Part shown: positions 42,104 through 53,671 of the stretch, in pieces | Layout of the letters: each line of letters opens with the position of its first letter | Position numbering within the stretch: position 1 is the stretch's first letter | Assembly: GCF_009789075.1 (NCBI RefSeq) | Contig: NZ_WNXQ01000002.1 | Span: forward strand, 248,001-312,000 | Origin: Pseudooceanicola pacificus | Lineage (GTDB): Bacteria > Pseudomonadota > Alphaproteobacteria > Rhodobacterales > Rhodobacteraceae | Reading direction: 5' to 3' | DNA: 64,000 nucleotides | The notes under the pieces: model-generated | The model's database searches: none | Told to the model about the DNA's origin: nothing | Seen by the model: only the letters and a program-made list of their open reading frames with translations | Translations under genes and position numbers: made by a program

Positions 42104-44145
42104 CAGGCACGCCTCGCCACGGGGATGAAGCTTTCGGCCTGGTCGACCACTTCGCGCAGGGTCGAGACACCGGGTTCGAGGATCGAGTGCAGCTCGCGCA
42201 CATGCTGTTCGGCGGTGGTGAGCGTGGCCTCGACATTCTCGCGGTAGGTCTCGAAGGCGGCGCCGAGCTTCTCGTCGATCTCGTCGAAGCGGTCGCCCTG
42301 GCCGCGCAGCATGTTCAGCGTCTCGCGCACGGTGGCCAGCGTCGCCGCGATGCCCTCGCGTTCCGAGCCGAGCGCCACGCGGGCGGTTTCCAGCACCTCG
42401 ACGGCATTGCGGGCCACATCGGCGCCGCTGCCGCGCACCGCCTCTCCGGTCTGGCGCGTGGCCTCGGTGGCGGCGGCCAGGCTGGCCTCGATCCGCTCAT
42501 GCGAGCTGCGCACCGGTTCGATGGCGCGGGTCAGGTCGTCGGTGGCGCTGCCGATGGCCAGTCCGGCGCGGTCCACCTGGCCGGCGCTGTCACGCACGCT
42601 GCCCGCAATCTCGCGGAAGCCCTCGGCGCTCTGGTCGATCCCGGCCAGGACCTCTTCGATCTGCTTGCCCAGCGATTCCAGGCGGCCGACGATCTCGGTC
42701 CCCACGGTTCCGGTCATCGCCTGGCCCATGCGGGCAAGTTCCGCGCTGGTCTCGCCAAAGGTTTCGACCATGCGGCGGCCCGCGTCATGGATGGCGCTTT
42801 CGGCATCGCCGGACGCAAGGCTCAGACGCTGCGCCGCGGCTTCGGATCCGGCCTGCGCGGCGCTTTCCATTTCCGAGCGGATCGAGGCGGCGGCGGTGCG
42901 CATCTCGCTGGCGGCGATGGCCAGGGCACGGGCGCCCTTGCCGGTGTTCACGCGGATGCCGTCGAGCGTTTCGTTCATGGCCTCCAGCATCCGGTCGGCC
43001 CCGGCGGTCATCGTGTTGCTGGCGGTCTCGGCGCTGGTGGACAGCTGGGTCTGCAGCTCCATCATGGCGCGGGTCATCTGGCCGACGGCCTCTTCCATGC
43101 CCGCGCCCATGCGGCCCGACTGCAGGGCCAGCTGCTTGACCAGCAGCCCGATGCGGTCGCCCGCCTTGTCGAAACGGTCCCCGGCGCGGCCAAGCGCCTC
43201 GGCCACGCTGCCAGAAAGCTGCGAGGACATGCCGTCCACCAGCCCCTCCAGCCCCGAGGTCGACTGCTGGCGGATGGCGCTGGCGACCGGCTCCATCGCG
43301 CCGGCGATGGCGGTGGAAATCCGCTCGGGCAATTCATCGCGCAGGGGATTGGCCAGCTGGGTCACCAGCTCGGTGCCGATGCGGCGCATCTCGTCCATCT
43401 GGGCGCGGGACTGGGCCAGCTGGCGCACGGCCAGATCTTCGAGGCTGACATAGCTCAGGCGGCGTTCCAGGTCGCGTGACAGGGCACCGGTGGCGGACTG
43501 GATGCCATCCATCCAGCGCCGCAGGAAGATCGAGAAGACGATGGAGGATCCCAGCCCGGTCAGCGACATGATGAACTTGGCCGAGGCGACGGTCAGCAGG
43601 CTGGTCAGCGCCGCCGTGCCTTCGCCCACCATCGACGATCCCATGTCGTCAAGCGCGGCGATCAGGCCCAGGAAGGTCAGGAACAGCCCGCCCGAGACAA
43701 AGAGCGAGGGCATCATGCGGTAGAAGCCGGGGCCGAAGCCCAGGTCCTCGACGTTGAAGATGCTGGCGGGGCGGACCGAGTTGCGCAGCACCTTGGTGCC
43801 GTCTTCGTCGGTCTGGATCAGCGTCTCGCGGTATTCGCGCCAGGCCGCGCCGATGGAGCGTTCGGCGGGGTTGCCGTATTTCTCGCGGTCGACCATCTGG
43901 CGGTTGATGACGGCGATCTGATCGGCCAGCCCGGCGCCGTCGCCGGCCTCGGACACCAGGTCGTGCAGCATGCTCAGCGCGCGGCGGTTGATGCGGGCGC
44001 GATGGTAGAGATGCACCAGCGTTCCGGCCAGCAGGCCGAGGATCGCGACCACGACCAGCCCCGGCACATGTTCGGCCTTGAGCAACCCGGCACCGGCCAG
44101 AATGGCGGATCGGACGGCTTCGCCCAGTCCCACGATGATATCCAT
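42103..44145 (-). CDS. ZorA-like MotA/ExbB-family channel protein with long cytoplasmic tail
   Basis: This is a 680-aa protein with three predicted membrane helices: about 29-47, 145-164 (MPSLFVSGGLFLTFLGLIAA) and 180-208 (LTVASAKFIMSLTGLGSSIV). The TFLGLI motif and the Ser/Thr-rich third helix are typical of MotA/TolQ/ExbB proton channels. About 470 residues after the last helix are Ala/Glu/Ser/Thr-rich and strongly helical, forming a long cytoplasmic tail. Flagellar MotA and ExbB lack this; ZorA of Zorya type I (about 730 aa) has it. Together with the downstream ZorB-like and EH-signature genes, this argues for a Zorya-type anti-phage motor. The ATG at 44145 follows AGAGG. A MotA-like housekeeping role is the alternative. 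Confidence 0.78.
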   Translation of the reverse strand: MDIIVGLGEAVRSAILAGAGLLKAEHVPGLVVVAILGLLAGTLVHLYHRARINRRALSMLHDLVSEAGDGAGLADQIAVINRQMVDREKYGNPAERSIGAAWREYRETLIQTDEDGTKVLRNSVRPASIFNVEDLGFGPGFYRMMPSLFVSGGLFLTFLGLIAALDDMGSSMVGEGTAALTSLLTVASAKFIMSLTGLGSSIVFSIFLRRWMDGIQSATGALSRDLERRLSYVSLEDLAVRQLAQSRAQMDEMRRIGTELVTQLANPLRDELPERISTAIAGAMEPVASAIRQQSTSGLEGLVDGMSSQLSGSVAEALGRAGDRFDKAGDRIGLLVKQLALQSGRMGAGMEEAVGQMTRAMMELQTQLSTSAETASNTMTAGADRMLEAMNETLDGIRVNTGKGARALAIAASEMRTAAASIRSEMESAAQAGSEAAAQRLSLASGDAESAIHDAGRRMVETFGETSAELARMGQAMTGTVGTEIVGRLESLGKQIEEVLAGIDQSAEGFREIAGSVRDSAGQVDRAGLAIGSATDDLTRAIEPVRSSHERIEASLAAATEATRQTGEAVRGSGADVARNAVEVLETARVALGSEREGIAATLATVRETLNMLRGQGDRFDEIDEKLGAAFETYRENVEATLTTAEQHVRELHSILEPGVSTLREVVDQAESFIPVARRA

Positions 44146-44386
44146 GCTCTACCTCTTACCTCTGCACCGGCCTTGCCCGGGGGCCCCTCTTGACGGAAGG
44201 CGGATCCCGGCGGCCTTTCATCGTTCAACCTGCAAGTGGAAAGTGGCGACAATCGTTCGGAATTTGGAAATTCACTGTCCAAAGCCGGGGCAATTCCCGG
44301 CGTAACCCCTTGTATACAGGAGTTTAGGCGGGAAACCGCCGGGCCGCCAAACGGGCAAAATCCTGTTGGCCGCGGGACCGGACAGC
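44146..44386 (-). promoter_or_regulatory. upstream region of the Zorya-like operon with two palindromes
   Basis: This gap holds no gene. It contains the perfect palindrome GAATTTGGAAATTC (44260-44273, 6-2-6 arms) and TGTATACA (44311-44318) within CCTTGTATACAGG. Both are AT-rich in a GC-rich region and lie 115-175 bp before the ZorA-like start. They could be operator sites; no confident -35/-10 pair was found. Confidence 0.35.
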
Positions 44387-44420
44387 AAAAAGGGCGCGGC
44401 CGTGTCAGCCGCGCCCTTTT
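44387..44420. terminator. bidirectional terminator between typA and the Zorya-like operon
   Basis: AAAAA, GGGCGCGGC, a 7-base loop, GCCGCGCCC and TTTT form a symmetrical Rho-independent terminator. On the minus strand it lies 40 bp after the typA stop and should separate typA transcription from the ZorA-like gene. Confidence 0.9.
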
Positions 44421-44460
44421 CGGGATGTCTGCCGGTTACGGGCCGGTTACGGGGCCGCGA

Positions 44461-46278
<1,818 letters not shown>

Positions 46279-46661
46279 GGGGGCCTCTCTGAAGGGATCG
46301 CGGCTCGCCTATACTGCATCCGCAGAAAAGGCCAGAGATAAAGGCGTCCGCGCCTCTACGGCAGCCGGGGCGGCGGGGCAGGTGCCCCGAGCCCCCCGCC
46401 GGGATGGCCGGTCGGGCGCTGTCGCCGGGTGCGACCATACCCTGGTTCGGTTGTCTTGCCTATGAGGTCGCCGGAAAGAACCGGGCGGGCTGGCCCCGCA
46501 CCGGTCGGGATCCCGGCGCGGGAGGTGGTTCGGGGGGGCGGTCTTGGTTTCAGGTGCGTGTCACAGGGCTGCTGGCGGGGTGTCCGAAAGACGCGGGGTT
46601 TGCGTTATTCATGGCCGGGTCGCCGGCCTTGGGTTGCGCCGCCTGCGGCGTCGCGGGGGAG

Positions 46662-46740
46662 GTCGCGCCGGAATTCCACCCGCAAGGGGTGGCCTTCCGG
46701 CGCGACGCCTCCGGCGGGGATATTTATGGCCAGAGGAAGC
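46662..46740 (+). repeat. palindromic intergenic element including the 23-bp dispersed repeat, copy 2
   Basis: GTCGCGCCGGAA (46662-46673) and TTCCGGCGCGAC (46695-46706) are perfect 12-bp arms enclosing an inner CCACCC/GGGTGG stem. This makes a long extragenic hairpin. The 23-bp sequence shared with 38243-38265 follows at 46718-46740. I recall sequences of this kind as widespread in Rhodobacteraceae intergenic regions, without a described function. The rest of the 574-bp gap (46279-46852) carries divergent promoters and no credible gene. Confidence 0.72.
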
Positions 46741-46808
46741 GGGGGGAAGCGCTCAGTTCACCCCGCGTCAAATTCTCTCTCGCAAGGCGAAACCGAATCC
46801 TGTAAGAA

Positions 46809-46828
46809 ATAGTTCAACGTTAAACTAT
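46809..46828. promoter_or_regulatory. 20-bp palindromic operator candidate at pdhA
   Basis: ATAGTTCAACGTTAAACTAT is a palindrome in which nine of ten base pairs match. It is AT-rich inside GC-rich DNA and sits 25 bp before the pdhA start, where a repressor or activator would control the pyruvate dehydrogenase operon. It does not resemble the E. coli PdhR site. Confidence 0.6.
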
Positions 46829-46852
46829 CCGCTGCGGAGGAGATGCACCGTC

Positions 46853-47881
46853 ATGGCGACACGCAAGACAGCCAAGGCGCCGAACGTTTCGGCTGACGAG
46901 CTCAAGCAATATTACAAGGACATGCTGTTGATCCGCCGCTTCGAGGAGAAGGCCGGGCAGCTTTACGGCATGGGCCTGATCGGTGGCTTCTGCCATCTCT
47001 ACATCGGCCAGGAGGCCGTTGTGGTCGGGCTGGAGGCCGCGGCCGGAGAAGGCGACAAGCGCGTCACCTCGTACCGCGACCACGGCCATATGCTGGCCTG
47101 CGGGATGGAGCCGAACGGCGTGATGGCCGAGCTGACCGGGCGCGAGGGGGGCTACTCCCGGGGCAAGGGCGGCTCGATGCACATGTTCTCGAAGGAGAAG
47201 AACTTCTACGGGGGCCACGGCATCGTGGGCGCGCAGGTGCCGATCGGCGCCGGGCTGGCCTTTGCCGACCGGTACCTGGGCAATGACCGCGTGACTTTCG
47301 CCTATTTCGGCGACGGGGCCGCAAACCAGGGTCAGGTCTACGAGGCGTTCAACATGTCCGCGCTGTGGAAGCTGCCGGTGATCTTCGTGATCGAGAACAA
47401 CCAGTACGCCATGGGCACCTCGCAGAAGCGGTCGACCTCGACCGACGAGATCTACACCCGCGGCGCCCCCTTCGGCATTCCCGGCGAGATGGTCGACGGC
47501 ATGGATGTGCTGGCGGTGAAGGAGGCAGGCGACAAGGCCGTCGCGCATTGCCGCGCGGGCAAGGGGCCGTACATCCTGGAAATCAAGACCTACCGCTATC
47601 GCGGCCACTCCATGTCGGACCCGGCGAAATACCGGACCCGCGAGGAGGTGCAGAAGATGCGCGAGGAGAAGGACGCCATCGAGCATGTGCGCGAGCTGCT
47701 GGTCTCGGGCGGGCATGCGTCGGAAGATGACCTGAAGGCCATCGACAAGGAGATCAAGGACATCGTGAACAAGTCCGCCGATTTTGCCAAGGAAAGCCCC
47801 GAGCCCGCGCTCGAGGAGCTGTGGACCGATATCTACGCCAGCGACATCCCGCAGGGTGCCGCCGTCGAACAAGACGCATAA
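46853..47881 (+). CDS. pdhA: pyruvate dehydrogenase E1 component, alpha subunit
   Basis: This is a 342-aa alpha chain of the heterotetrameric E1. The thiamine-diphosphate motif is visible as [20 protein letters not shown] near residue 150, ending at [31 protein letters not shown] and [20 protein letters not shown] hold the conserved His and the regulatory serine loop. It decarboxylates pyruvate and passes the hydroxyethyl group to lipoate on E2. The ATG at 46853 follows GGAGGAG. The long open frame upstream is not part of the protein. It is first in pdhA-pdhB-pdhC and directly behind a strong palindrome. Confidence 0.96.
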   Translation: MATRKTAKAPNVSADELKQYYKDMLLIRRFEEKAGQLYGMGLIGGFCHLYIGQEAVVVGLEAAAGEGDKRVTSYRDHGHMLACGMEPNGVMAELTGREGGYSRGKGGSMHMFSKEKNFYGGHGIVGAQVPIGAGLAFADRYLGNDRVTFAYFGDGAANQGQVYEAFNMSALWKLPVIFVIENNQYAMGTSQKRSTSTDEIYTRGAPFGIPGEMVDGMDVLAVKEAGDKAVAHCRAGKGPYILEIKTYRYRGHSMSDPAKYRTREEVQKMREEKDAIEHVRELLVSGGHASEDDLKAIDKEIKDIVNKSADFAKESPEPALEELWTDIYASDIPQGAAVEQDA

Positions 47882-47894
47882 GGGAGGGGAGCCA

Positions 47895-49277
<1,383 letters not shown>

Positions 49278-49288
49278 GGAGCCGAGCG

Positions 49289-50644
49289 ATGCCGACGGAA
49301 ATCCTGATGCCCGCACTGTCTCCGACGATGGAGGAAGGCACGCTGGCGAAATGGCTGGTCAAGGAGGGCGACACCGTCTCCTCCGGCGACCTGCTGGCCG
49401 AGATCGAAACGGACAAGGCGACGATGGAATTCGAAGCCGTGGACGAGGGTGTGATCGGCAAGATCCTGGTGAGCGAGGGGACCGAGGGCGTGAAGGTGAA
49501 CGCCCCGATCGCCGTGCTGCTGGAAGAGGGCGAAAGCGCCGACGACATTGGCGCGACCTCGGGCGGTGACGCGAAGAGCGCGCCGCAAGCCGATGGAACT
49601 GCTGGGCAAACGCCCGCGCCGAAAGGGGCGCAAGCTGCCCCGGCCAAGGACCCGGTTGCACACTCCGACACCAAGGCGCCGCCCGCGCCGAAGGGTGCGG
49701 ATGGCAAGCGGGTTTTTGCCTCGCCTCTGGCCCGCCGGATTGCGGCGGACAAGGGGATCGACCTGTCCGGGGTCAAGGGGTCGGGCCCGCACGGCCGCAT
49801 CGTGCGCGCCGACGTGGAAAGCGCCAAGCCCGCCGCGGCCGCCGCTGCGGCCCAGGCGCCGACATCCGACGCCAAGGCCGCGCCCGCTGCCGCTCCGGCC
49901 GCCATGGGCACCGGGCCGTCGACGGAAACCGTGCTCAAGATGTACGCGGATCGCGACTATACCGAGGTCAAGCTGGACGGGATGCGCAAGACCATCGCCG
50001 CCCGTCTGACCGAGGCCAAGCAGACCATCCCGCATTTCTACCTGCGCCGCGACATCAAGCTCGACGCGCTGCTGGCCTTCCGGGGCAAGCTGAACAAGCA
50101 GCTGGAAAGCCGGGGCGTGAAGCTGTCGGTGAACGATTTCATCATCAAGGCCTGTGCCCTGGCCCTGCAATCCGTGCCCAAGGCGAATGCCGTCTGGGCC
50201 GGTGACCGGGTGCTGGAACTGACGCCTTCGGATGTCGCGGTGGCCGTGGCCATCGAGGGCGGGCTGTTCACGCCGGTGCTGAAGGATGCCGAGATGAAAT
50301 CGCTTTCGGCGCTGTCGAAAGAGATGAAGGACCTCGCCACCCGGGCGCGCGACCGCAAGCTTGCGCCGCACGAATACCAGGGCGGCAGCTTTGCCATCTC
50401 GAACCTGGGGATGTTCGGGGTCGACAATTTCGATGCGGTGATCAACCCGCCGCACGGGGCGATCCTGGCGGTTGGTTCCGGGGTGAAGAAACCCGTGATC
50501 GGCGATGACGGAGAGGTCACGGCGGCGGCGATCATGTCGGTCACGCTGTCGGTGGATCACCGGGTCATCGACGGGGCCCTTGGCGCCGAGCTGCTGAAGG
50601 CCATCGTCGACAACCTCGAAAACCCGATGGTGATGCTCGCCTGA
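49289..50644 (+). CDS. pdhC: pyruvate dehydrogenase E2, dihydrolipoamide acetyltransferase
   Basis: This 451-aa core protein of the complex comprises a lipoyl domain (1-80, Lys in [10 protein letters not shown]), an Ala/Pro linker, and a peripheral-subunit-binding domain near residues 140-175 ([20 protein letters not shown]). A second linker leads to the catalytic acetyltransferase domain (about 225-451), with [20 protein letters not shown] and the active-site sequence [20 protein letters not shown]. It transfers acetyl groups to CoA. The dihydrolipoamide dehydrogenase (E3) gene is not in the window. It follows pdhB by 11 bp with AAGGAG, and its end is followed by hairpin repeats. Confidence 0.96.
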   Translation: MPTEILMPALSPTMEEGTLAKWLVKEGDTVSSGDLLAEIETDKATMEFEAVDEGVIGKILVSEGTEGVKVNAPIAVLLEEGESADDIGATSGGDAKSAPQADGTAGQTPAPKGAQAAPAKDPVAHSDTKAPPAPKGADGKRVFASPLARRIAADKGIDLSGVKGSGPHGRIVRADVESAKPAAAAAAAQAPTSDAKAAPAAAPAAMGTGPSTETVLKMYADRDYTEVKLDGMRKTIAARLTEAKQTIPHFYLRRDIKLDALLAFRGKLNKQLESRGVKLSVNDFIIKACALALQSVPKANAVWAGDRVLELTPSDVAVAVAIEGGLFTPVLKDAEMKSLSALSKEMKDLATRARDRKLAPHEYQGGSFAISNLGMFGVDNFDAVINPPHGAILAVGSGVKKPVIGDDGEVTAAAIMSVTLSVDHRVIDGALGAELLKAIVDNLENPMVMLA

Positions 50645-50660
50645 TCTTGCAACGCCCGGG

Positions 50661-50772
50661 GTCCCGGCCCCCGCGCCGGGACCCCGCGCAAGACCTGCCG
50701 TGTCCCGGCCCCCGCGCCGGGACCCCGCGCAAGACCTTCGGTGTCCCGGCCCCCGCGCCGGGACCTCGCGCC
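50661..50772. repeat. three tandem copies of a 41-bp hairpin repeat
   Basis: Copies start at 50661, 50702 and 50743. Each contains GTCCCGGC, a 6-base spacer and GCCGGGAC, a perfect 8-bp stem, followed by ACCCCGCGCAAGACC in the first two copies (the third is diverged). They fill the pdhC-tatA gap (50645-50996), which otherwise holds only the tatA leader. The array could terminate or stabilise the pdh transcript. Confidence 0.88.
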
Positions 50773-50996
50773 CAGCGGGCATCCCGCTCCCGGCCCGATA
50801 CGGCCGCCCGGCGCGCCCGGCCCGGTCCCGCGCGCATGCCCGATCCGCCGCCAATCGCTGCGGCATCCTGCACCGGCCCGGTCAAATACGGTAAAAGTGA
50901 CCAATTGGTCCTTTCATCCCCCGGGGCAAGGGATTAGATATCTGCGGACATTCTGGCCCGGCCGGGGAGGCGGGCCTTACTCAGGGAGTGCAACCC

Positions 50997-51212
50997 ATGC
51001 TGAACAACATCGGTCTTCCCGGCCTGCTGCTGATCGCGGTGGTCGTGCTGGTCCTTTTCGGGCGCGGCAAGATCTCGTCGTTGATGGGCGAGGTCGGCAA
51101 AGGCATCACCGCCTTCAAACGCGGCGTGAGCGACGGGACCAAGGAACTCGAGGACGCCTCGAAAGAGGATGACCGCGACGTGACCCCCGTGGGCGAGAAA
51201 GACAAGGCGTAA
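50997..51212 (+). CDS. tatA: twin-arginine translocase subunit TatA
   Basis: This is a 71-aa protein with one membrane helix ([16 protein letters not shown], residues 7-22) and the Phe-Gly hinge LFGRGKI. An amphipathic helix ([16 protein letters not shown]) and an acidic tail follow. It multimerises to form the protein-conducting element of the Tat pathway for folded proteins. The ATG at 50997 is preferred to the GTG at 50988 because CAGGGAG then stands at proper distance. tatB follows after 27 bp. Confidence 0.94.
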   Translation: MLNNIGLPGLLLIAVVVLVLFGRGKISSLMGEVGKGITAFKRGVSDGTKELEDASKEDDRDVTPVGEKDKA

Positions 51213-51239
51213 GCCGGACGAGGGAAGGGGCCCCGGGCC

Positions 51240-51719
51240 ATGTTCGACCTCGGCTGGACGGAACTGCTGCTGATCGGCATCGTTGCGCTGATCGTGGTGG
51301 GGCCAAAAGACCTGCCCGTCCTGTTCCGCAATGCGGGGCGGTTCGTGGGTAAGGCACGTGCGATGGCGCGGGAATTCAGCCGCGCGATGGAAGATGCCGC
51401 CGACGAGAGCGGCGTCAAGGATGTCTCGAAATCCCTGCGTGACATCGCGAACCCCAAGAAGCTGGGCCTCGACAAGCTGAAAGAGGCGACCGACTTCAAG
51501 AAATGGGAGCCGGGCAGCGCCACCGCCGGGCTGGCCGAGGACCGCGCCGAGGCCGCCAAGAAAATTCATGCAGCCACGGCCGAGCGCGCCGCCAAGCGCA
51601 AGGCGGCCGAGGCTGAAGAGGCCGAGCGTGTCGCACGGGAGGCCGCGGCCCCCGCCGAGACACCTGCGGAAACGCCTGCCGAACCGCAAAAGGCCGCCGC
51701 CGGAGACAGCACTACATGA
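51240..51719 (+). CDS. tatB: Sec-independent protein translocase subunit TatB
   Basis: This 159-aa protein has the canonical N-terminus [20 protein letters not shown], then [21 protein letters not shown] long amphipathic and charged C-terminal region follows, rich in Ala/Glu/Lys, and a Pro/Ala repeat tail ([12 protein letters not shown]). It forms the twin-arginine signal receptor with TatC. Its stop overlaps the tatC start (ATGA). Confidence 0.94.
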   Translation: MFDLGWTELLLIGIVALIVVGPKDLPVLFRNAGRFVGKARAMAREFSRAMEDAADESGVKDVSKSLRDIANPKKLGLDKLKEATDFKKWEPGSATAGLAEDRAEAAKKIHAATAERAAKRKAAEAEEAERVAREAAAPAETPAETPAEPQKAAAGDSTT

Positions 51720-52642
51720 GCGAGGCCGACGAGCTGGAAGACAGCTCCGCCCCCCTGATCGAGCATCTTGCCGAACTCAGGACGCGACTGATCCATTCCG
51801 TGGTGGCGTTCATCATCGGCATGGTGATCTGTTTCACCGTCTGGAACCCGATCTTCAACTTCCTGACCCAGCCGCTTTGCGACGCCATGTCGGCGCGCGG
51901 ACAGACCGGCGACTGCGGCCTGATCCTGATCAAGCTGCAGGAAGGGTTCTTTGTCGCGATCTCGATCTCTCTGCTGGGCGGGCTGTGCCTCAGCTTTCCC
52001 TATATCGCGCTGCAGATGTGGCGCTTCGTGGCGCCGGGGCTCTACAAATCCGAGAAGGGGGCGTTCCTGCCTTTCCTGATCTCCTCGCCCCTGATGTTCG
52101 CGCTTGGCGCGGCCTTCGCCTTTTACGTCGTGACCCCGCTGGCCTTCGACTTCTTCCTGGGCTTCCAGCAACCGGGTTCGGTGCTGGGCGAGGAAGGGAT
52201 TGAGGGCAGCGGCATCGCCGGCATCGCCTTCCAGGGCTCGGCGCAGGAATACCTGTCGCTGACGATCAAGTTCATCGTGGCCTTCGGCCTCTGCTTTCAG
52301 CTGCCGGTGCTGCTGACCCTGATGGGCAAGGCCGGGCTGGTCAGCGCCGAGGGGCTGGGCAATGTGCGCAAATACGCCGTGGTCGGCATCCTGGTGCTCG
52401 CCGCTCTGGTGACGCCGCCCGACGTGATCACCCAGGTGATCCTCTTCACCGTGGTCTACGGGCTTTACGAGATCTCGATCTTCCTGGTCCGCCGGGTCGA
52501 GCGCAAGCGCGACGAGCGGCTGCGCGAGGAAGGCTATTTCGACGAGGATGAGGACGAGGCCGCCGAGGACGAGGCCGAGGATCCCCTGATGGCCGAATTC
52601 GATGCCGACGAGGATACGGACACGGACAAGAAGGACCCATGA
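51716..52642 (+). CDS. tatC: Sec-independent protein translocase subunit TatC
   Basis: This 308-aa polytopic protein has six helices. The signal-peptide-binding N-terminus is [20 protein letters not shown], with the conserved Glu and Arg residues. [40 protein letters not shown] and [19 protein letters not shown] are family motifs. The C-terminal 45 residues are unusually acidic (Asp/Glu-rich), a cytoplasmic tail longer than in E. coli TatC (258 aa). It is coupled to tatB upstream and overlaps the next gene as ATGA. Confidence 0.95.
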   Translation: MSEADELEDSSAPLIEHLAELRTRLIHSVVAFIIGMVICFTVWNPIFNFLTQPLCDAMSARGQTGDCGLILIKLQEGFFVAISISLLGGLCLSFPYIALQMWRFVAPGLYKSEKGAFLPFLISSPLMFALGAAFAFYVVTPLAFDFFLGFQQPGSVLGEEGIEGSGIAGIAFQGSAQEYLSLTIKFIVAFGLCFQLPVLLTLMGKAGLVSAEGLGNVRKYAVVGILVLAALVTPPDVITQVILFTVVYGLYEISIFLVRRVERKRDERLREEGYFDEDEDEAAEDEAEDPLMAEFDADEDTDTDKKDP

Positions 52643-53475
52643 CCGACCCGCTGGACCGCATAGCCGCCGCGCTGGAACGCATGTCGCCCGCGCCGCTGGA
52701 CGCGCCGGATTTCTCGACCGCCGATGCCTTTGTCTGGCATGTCGACCCCGAGAGGCTGGAGCCGGTGGCCAAGGTCTCGCGCGTGGCGCTGCAGCTGCTG
52801 GTGGGCATCGACCGTTCCCGCGACACGCTGCTGGCCAATACGCTGCAGTTCGCCCGGGGGCTGCCCGCGAACAATGCCCTGCTCTGGGGCTCGCGCGGGA
52901 TGGGCAAGTCGAGCCTGGTCAAGGCGATCCATGCCGAGGTGATCCGCCAGGGCCATCCGCTCAAGATCGTCGAGCTGCAGCGCGAGGATCTGCCAAGCGT
53001 CTCGCGCCTGATGCATCTGCTGGGCGGGTCGGACGAACGCTTCCTGCTGTTCTGCGATGACCTGTCGTTCAGCCATGACGACGAGCATTACAAGTCGCTC
53101 AAGGCCGTGCTGGATGGCGGCATCGCCGGGCGGCCCGAAAATGTGCTGTTCTACGCCACCTCGAACCGCCGCCACCTGATGCCCCGCGACATGATCGAGA
53201 ACGAGCGCTCATCGGCGATCAACCCGGGCGAGGCGGTGGAGGAAAAGGTGTCCCTGTCGGACCGTTTCGGGCTGTGGCTGGGCTTCCACCCCTGCGATCA
53301 GGACGAATATCTGCGGATGATCGCGGGCTATTGCGCGGCCTATGGCGTTTCGGTCCCCGAGGACCGGCTGCGGGCCGAGGCGATCGAATGGCAGGCCACG
53401 CGCGGCTCCCGCTCGGGGCGGGTGGCGTGGCAGTTCTTCACCGACCTCGCGGGCCGGGAAGGGGTGGCGCTTTAG
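52639..53475 (+). CDS. DUF815-type AAA ATPase
   Basis: This is a 278-aa ATP-binding protein. Walker A is LLWGSRGMGKSSLVKAIHAE (about residues 81-100). Walker B is FLLFCDDLSFSHDDEHYKSL, with sensor-type ATSNRRHLMPRDM around residue 175. A C-terminal lid follows. It matches the DUF815 family of single AAA-like ATPases, whose function is unknown. It overlaps the tatC stop and so is translated with the Tat genes; the same arrangement may reflect co-regulation rather than a Tat function. The 196 bp after its end contain GC-rich inverted repeats but no gene. Confidence 0.88.
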   Translation: MTDPLDRIAAALERMSPAPLDAPDFSTADAFVWHVDPERLEPVAKVSRVALQLLVGIDRSRDTLLANTLQFARGLPANNALLWGSRGMGKSSLVKAIHAEVIRQGHPLKIVELQREDLPSVSRLMHLLGGSDERFLLFCDDLSFSHDDEHYKSLKAVLDGGIAGRPENVLFYATSNRRHLMPRDMIENERSSAINPGEAVEEKVSLSDRFGLWLGFHPCDQDEYLRMIAGYCAAYGVSVPEDRLRAEAIEWQATRGSRSGRVAWQFFTDLAGREGVAL

Positions 53476-53671
53476 GGCGCTCTTGGGGGGGCTGTGGCAG
53501 GCCCCCGCATCGCACGACAGACACAGCGATCCGGCCCGTCGGGGCCGAGCCGTCGAGCCGCGGAGTCCAAGCGCGAAGCGAAGCGATCGCTTGCAGCGGC
53601 ACGGCGCGCGGCACGGACCGGGGCGGCGCCGGTCCTCGGTCCGGCACGGCCCGTCGCCAGAGCGGTGGCGC

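Noticed and set aside
41132..44145. Flagellar stator genes motA/motB
   Set aside because: The long cytoplasmic tail, the ZorB-like coiled coil, the third EH-signature-like gene and the absence of any flagellar gene nearby do not fit motAB.
50661..50772. Tandem repeats resembling a short CRISPR array
   Set aside because: The units follow each other at 41 bp with only six-base variable junctions, contain internal hairpins and have no spacers or cas genes nearby.
53476..53671. Possible small gene or terminator after the DUF815 ATPase
   Set aside because: The stretch has several short GC-rich inverted repeats but no T-run, no conserved frame and no ribosome-binding site.
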